64,000 nucleotides of DNA from Jackrogersella multiformis (taxonomy: Eukaryota; Ascomycota; Sordariomycetes; Xylariales; Hypoxylaceae): positions 2,604,001-2,668,000 of the forward strand of contig CADCXD010000011.1 in the NCBI GenBank assembly GCA_902806575.1, given 5' to 3'. The position numbers and the translations under genes are program-made. Below the pieces are notes generated by a model, which had not been told where the DNA came from, made no database searches, and saw only the letters and a list, made by a program, of their open reading frames with translations. Positions 58,967 to 64,000 of this stretch are shown piece by piece (position 1 is the first letter of the stretch; every line of letters starts with the position of its first letter).

Positions 58967-61933
58967 TTCCTCTAACAATATTGACCGTCGTTCTATGGTA
59001 TACTAGAGTCTAGGATCACATATATCGATCGCAATGTTAGAATAGTAAAGCAAAGGATCGACAATGATGGGACATCGCTCTGTATTTATTTCGGCGCCTC
59101 TCCACCTCGATCCACTCCGGATTATACAGACCTCTGTATAAAGGCATGTTTATATCCAGTTTCAACCGGCTGTATGAAGCTAGACTCTAGCAGGTCTTGC
59201 CATGAGAGCCAGAAATAGTGAGTTAGTCACCGACGAAAAGTCCGCGGCTCAACTAAATTGCTGACGCGATGCGGGTCGTCAGTCAGCAACATGCAGTCAT
59301 TCTCGTGGTGGCCCTCATTGTGGTAGGGATCACATATTATGAAATATTTCATAACATGTAAAATGGCATGTTTATGAACATCTATTGTAGATATGATATA
59401 GTTACAGGTACGTAATATCAAGCTCGGAAACTTGACCGAGGAAGTTAGCAAGACGTCTGGTTTGTAAAAGATAGAGCATCCCGATATCTCGGTGTCCGGT
59501 GTCCACTTTAGTCCATAGTAAAATGGATGAAGCTGGCGTCATCATCGCTTGCCAATGCTCTATGATTAGTTTTTATCATGTTCTAGATGGAATATACTCT
59601 TTACGTAACTCATAAGTAACGGAGTTTTAATATATAAATGATAGTTAATTATTATTAATAGTTATTTAGGTAGGTAGTTTTGCTATTCCGAAGGTAAGTT
59701 GTTAACTCATAACTACTCTTAACTTCATAAGAAGGGTTTTTTTGTCCTTAGGAACCTTGAAGTATGCCTTCGCCGGGGCTCACTAAGCCCCGTAGCATCC
59801 GGCTTAGGAACTTACGACTGAGTGTGCCCGGTCACCGCCGTGCCGATCTTGCTTACTCTTTAGCATTTTATCTTATTTTATTACAGATAACTTCACCCAC
59901 AACAAGACTCGATACGAACTAATCTTTCAAAGCGCTATCTTTATAGTTTACGGTTTATGCATCTGTAAGAATTTATCAGGATAACAATTCATAGGTCAAT
60001 ATTTAGCTTAGTTCTCCTTACCCATATCGTTGTATATTAAAACGTTAGCTTTCGAAGCAATCATCATGATAGCCCATTTATCGTCGTTTCTAAGGGTTAA
60101 CTATAACTATTTACTGGTAGTACCTAGGTAAGTACCTATGAATTTTGCTTTTCAAACTCTATCCGGAGGTCTATTAGCGAGCGAGGTCTTGCAATAGGCG
60201 ACAAGACATAATGCATTAAGCTATGGGAGCTTCCTGCGTTCGCAGCTACGGATATTACGGAGGTACGGTAACCCAATCTTCAATTCCCTGTAGGCTGCTT
60301 TTTAGTGGCCTTCTACGGTGCCCGACGAAGCCATGCATGTTGTTCTATCGGCTGGGGAGGAAACTCCATGGTGAGTAAATATTTCTTTGAGAGCATTTCA
60401 TAAGAGTAGAAACTCTGAAATTGCAAGAATCTTAGAGCTATACATAGACATACTTATTAGATATTCCCTAGAAATTAGATACAGCAGTCCATAAGAAATA
60501 TGAAATTCTCCCTTATAATGATACAATTTATGCGAAAGCAATGCTAAGTTAGTTAAGCTCGTTGGGACATTTCGTAAGAGGATTTTGTTTGTCTGTTTGC
60601 GTTTTTGTTTCCTTTTACTGCCTATTACATAGTACAAGATATAAAGAATCAATTCACGGGGTTACATAGCAAGGTCAGGGGAGATAGACCGACCAGGTTA
60701 CGGGTTACCAACTTTACAATTGACCAACCACCTTGAAGATACCTTCCACCTGGGAACCCAGCCCCGCCAATTTTCCAGAGGTCTAGACTTTTAGAGGCAC
60801 CGTATTGGTTACCGGTTAGTTGTCATAATTAAATCCCGATTAAGAAAACTTGGAAATCTGAACACAGATATTTGTGAATTGTTATGTACTTACCTATAGG
60901 TACCTAAGGTTAGGAATATATGAACTTGCTTCATTGACGTACCGTTTAATGTTTTTAATTACTCCATTTAACACCCAAGTATTACCTACCTTATTAAATC
61001 GCATTCATCACATACCGATATACTTCGGTACTTTACCCATGCGTGCAACGGTTCCAAGGTTAACGTTAAGATCACACCAACCCCCCCGCCTCGGGACCAA
61101 CTTTGAAAAAATAAGATCCACCTTCTGGGCTGGGTATCTACTTCCCCCGGTTTGACACCTTGTTTTCAAGTTCCTTCCAACGTCATAACCGTCAATTAGA
61201 GTTCATAAGGCGTTGCCCTGCCGCGCGCATTTTGTTTACCTGGAAACCCCCCGCCTACCATCCACCATCCACCATTCATCATCCATCATCTACCCTACAT
61301 CGTCTTCTCACCCGCCAATTCATTTCCAATCTCTCCAACCGCAGTATATTACAGGTAACGACGTCGATGTATACTACACATTGGGATCGTCACTGAACAT
61401 ATCACGGCAATCCCTTCTTTTATTGTACATCATCGTAGGCGCATATCTATTACACTTCTGCATCGGAAAACATACTTGTAGATTTGTTACGAACCAGATC
61501 GCCTTTTTCCAATCCCGCCCTGGCCTTATTCTGTCCTGATATCAGATCGGCGCACTCCACACCAGTAAACCAATCCAACCAAATCAAAGCAAAGCAAAGC
61601 ACGGGCATCTCATCCAAAGAAAAAAGACGCATAAGATCCAGCCACGGCTCAACCCCAGTCCACCTACCAACCAGGCGCCCGCCTCGTCTCGCAGCTCTGC
61701 GCTTCTTGGCGTGCAGGTCATCCCCAGAGCTTCAGCTCTCTCCCCACCTTCGCCTCTTTTGGGCCTTCTGTATTGTTCTCCGTCCTCACACCTTTTCACC
61801 GCCAATCATTCATCCCTTCATCCATCCATCCATCTGTCGTCTTATTAGTTGCCGACCTGCTGGTTGCGCTTCCATCAATCCTCCATCGTAGTTTGGCTTC
61901 AGACGACCGAGGGAGTCAACTCGTCGAGGCAAG
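58967..61933. other. Intergenic, about 3 kb
   Basis: No convincing gene is seen. It is mostly AT-rich, with a GC-rich islet at about 59760-59860 containing a hairpin (listed as a separate feature). The last 700 bp (61200-61930) are CT/CA-rich and look like the promoter and long leader of the MARVEL gene; frames there are low-complexity. Confidence 0.5.
59772..59803. repeat. GC-rich stem-loop
   Basis: GGGGCT (59775-59780) and AGCCCC (59786-59791) form a 6-bp stem with a 5-base loop, with an outer GCCGG/CCGGC pairing at 59772-59776 and 59799-59803 as an alternative. It stands out in AT-rich DNA. Function is unknown; it may be a remnant of a mobile element. Confidence 0.35.
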
Positions 61934-62621
61934 ATGTTGTTCGCCATCTTCTTCGCCTTTTGGCGCTTCATGCAGATCGTCACGCTGGTAAGTCCCAACC
62001 CGCCCTCCCTCGCGCCGTTGACTAACTAACTACCTATTAACCAACCCGCTAACCACCGCCCAACAGATCCCGACCATGGGCATGCTGGCCTACTTCGTTA
62101 ACGGCTACGTCCAGGAGAACCAGCTGACGCCCAACTACATCCTAGTGCTATTCATCGTGTCGGTTCTCGCGACGGCCTGGACCATCTACACGCTGTTCAG
62201 CTACCACCGCTCGGTGTCGAACGCGACCTTCGTGGCCATCGTGGATCTCCTCTTCGTCGGCGCCTTCATCGGGGCGGTGTGGTCGCTGCGCATGATCGCC
62301 AGCGCGGACTGCACCAGCATCTCGGCGGGCGACCCCTACGACGTCAGCTTCGGGCCCTTCGGCACCGCGTCCGTGTCCGGCGTCGACGCCGACGTCGACA
62401 AGACGTGCGCCATGCTCAAGGCCTCATTCGCCTTCGGCATCATGAACTGCGTCTTCTTCTTCATCACGTCCATCCTCGCCTGCCTGCACGGCGACCGCGC
62501 CGCGACTAACGACCGCGTCACCTACTACCGCGAGACGCATGGTCATCGCCACGGCCACCGCAGCAGCCGCAGCCCCCACAGCAGGCATAGCACGCACTCG
62601 CACCGCCGCGTCTACGTCTAG
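61934..62621 (+). CDS. MARVEL-domain membrane protein with histidine-rich tail
   Basis: Two exons (61934-61987 and 62067-62621; GTAAGT donor, CAACAG acceptor) give 202 residues. Helix 1 starts at the N-terminus (FAIFFAFWRFMQIVTL) and spans the intron. Helix 2 is YILVLFIVSVLATAWTIYTLF, helix 3 ATFVAIVDLLFVGAFIGAVW, and helix 4 FGIMNCVFFFITSILACL. A large extracellular loop carries two cysteines. The cytosolic tail is rich in His, Arg and Ser (several HGHRHGHR-type pairs), which could bind metal or simply be disordered. The four-helix layout fits MARVEL proteins. It is not a close copy of the one at 13.8 kb. Confidence 0.85.
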
Positions 62622-63917
62622 CGGCGCCGGCCGAAGACACGGGCTTCCGTGCTCGGCGCGCGTGGTGTACAAGGTGAATGTTCGAGGCTGTCGGGCGGAC
62701 GGACGCGAGGGCCTGTGAAGTGGCGCGTTGTTTGTTTCACATACTTGACCAGGTGCGGACGTCTGGAATGACTGGACTGAGAATTGATTGACTGTTTCCC
62801 ACGGCGGATTGGAACCGGCGCGGGGACCAAGAACGTCGGGCTTGGGATGCAACGGGATGAAACGATACGAGATGACGCTTGTTGATCTGATGGAACCGTA
62901 TACCTTTTGGCTTGGCGATGTCTGTATTTAGGCGACGCGGTGCATGTTTCGATTCCTTACGATTACGACTACGATTCTGACGATTACTATGGTATCACTT
63001 CTGACATGGAATAGCTAGCTAGCTACGTATCTGGATGCTTCATTGGCTACGGCGAACGAACGAACGAATGAACAATACACTTGTTTTACTGCTTTGCCTT
63101 GCCTTGTTTTGCCACTTTACTACTTGATACTTACATGGTGAAATATATAACTGATATGGTCGTAAATGGATAAGGATATAACTAAGGATCTGTTAAAAGC
63201 TGATATCTAAAGTTTATATGGTGACCTACCTAAGGTATATTGCTAATATTAAATAGGCTCTATAAAGTAAGGGGCGAGGTTAATGGTTAACAGATGCCTT
63301 TAGGACGTATAGTTTAAATCTCTAAAAACTACCTTGGTATATATTACATGTTATAGATCAATATGTTCGAAGAGGGTAGTATATTCATGCTTCTAAGTTC
63401 GTATGTAGTGACAACTGTCGGCATAGTATCTGTAACCCAGCTTTAAGCTTAACTTCTTACACACCTCGATATATTGTAATAAAGTCACATATACATATGT
63501 ATACCATAAAGGTAGAACATGACTAGGGAACCTAAGGCATATTAAGACCCACGACTTCCCACTTATCGCTCTTACATCAACGATACCCTTAGCAGATAAT
63601 AGCAGCAACATATGCCATCCTAAGGATACCACTTCATATAAAAGCACATAGCTAAAGTGATATAGCAAGAGGGTTAAATATATGTGGAGTATATGCCCCT
63701 GGCTATGGAGAGAGAGACGCGCTCATCAGCAACAGTCTATCTCAAGCCAGACTTCCTGGTAGATAATGTAGCTTGCCTGCTCCAGCTAATATCCTCTTAT
63801 ATTTGAGAATTAGGCCCTTTCTCTAGGCTGTTTCTAGTCATTAACCCGAAACCGTATTCGCCTATAGTTGTTTTAACTGCCAGCGCTTCCCTGGCTCAGT
63901 ATATGGGCAGGCGAAAA
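62622..63917. other. Intergenic at the right end
   Basis: No gene is seen. An open frame at 63393-63668 has no recognisable feature. Confidence 0.45.
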
Positions 63918-64000
63918 TCACGTCCGTATCTCATCCTGACCTAAGGTGTACCCTCTCGCGACGCCGCTCCTGCCCTCCTCGACGACGGTGCTCTCTTCGT
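63918..64000 (-). CDS. Possible C-terminal end of a gene cut by the right edge
   Basis: A minus-strand frame is open from the window edge to a TGA at 63918-63920, and GC content rises in the last 50 bases. It encodes about 26 residues ending GYTLGQDEIRT. Too short to identify; it may be chance. Confidence 0.2.
   Translation of the reverse strand, partial: EESTVVEEGRSGVARGYTLGQDEIRT

Noticed and set aside
61484..61891. 135-residue frame upstream of the second MARVEL gene
   Set aside because: Lies in a CT-rich leader, low complexity, no domain; most likely untranslated.

Overview
The window is nuclear DNA of a filamentous ascomycete (Pezizomycotina; a Sordariomycete is my guess). The reasons are short introns of about 50-70 bp with GTAAGT-type donors and CTAAC-type branch sites, a fungal gene set (RPN2, the Cet1-type RNA triphosphatase, a JEN-type carboxylate permease, MARVEL membrane proteins, UstYa/DUF3328 proteins), and long AT-rich intergenic stretches full of the palindrome TACCTAGGTA. 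Exon borders below were worked out by hand from splice motifs and reading-frame continuity; none is backed by transcript data.

Left part, 1-12 kb: this looks like a ribosomally synthesised peptide (RiPP) cluster of the ustiloxin/dikaritin type and is the most interesting part of the window. It holds an ABCC exporter running off the left edge (1-1286, -), three different UstYa/DUF3328-like proteins each with two HxxHC motifs (1975-2834 -, 4956-5982 -, 6794-7894 +), and a secreted precursor (8947-9576, +) with a signal peptide followed by ten perfect-length 14-residue repeats ending in AHQAYKR, each closed by a Kex2-type KR site. I do not recognise the core AHQAY from any characterised fungal RiPP. 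The 3' end of the array is broken by a probable tRNA-derived SINE (about 9545-9966); two to three orphan repeat units continue beyond it to 10061. Next to it lies a decayed O-methyltransferase pseudogene (about 10690-11990, -), possibly a lost tailoring step.

Middle part, 13.7-36.5 kb: mostly conserved genes. They are a MARVEL protein (13791-14448 +), mitochondrial sulfite oxidase (15336-17180 -), the 26S proteasome subunit RPN2 (18789-22364 -), the mRNA-capping RNA triphosphatase (24343-27196 +), a 1,772-residue cysteine-rich protein of unknown function in four exons (28157-33642 -), and a transaldolase (35268-36516 +).

Right part, 37-64 kb: a run of transport and metabolism genes. It holds an NCS1 permease (37356-39212 +), an MFS drug/polyamine-type transporter (39892-41797 +), a catalase (41943-43843 -) and a JEN-type monocarboxylate permease (45964-47562 +). 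These are followed by a small unknown protein (48641-49448 +), a repeat-rich gene desert (49.5-53.3 kb), a 1,013-residue fungal protein of unknown function (53328-56369 +), a secreted M20-type amidohydrolase (57419-58966 -) and a second MARVEL protein with a histidine-rich tail (61934-62621 +).
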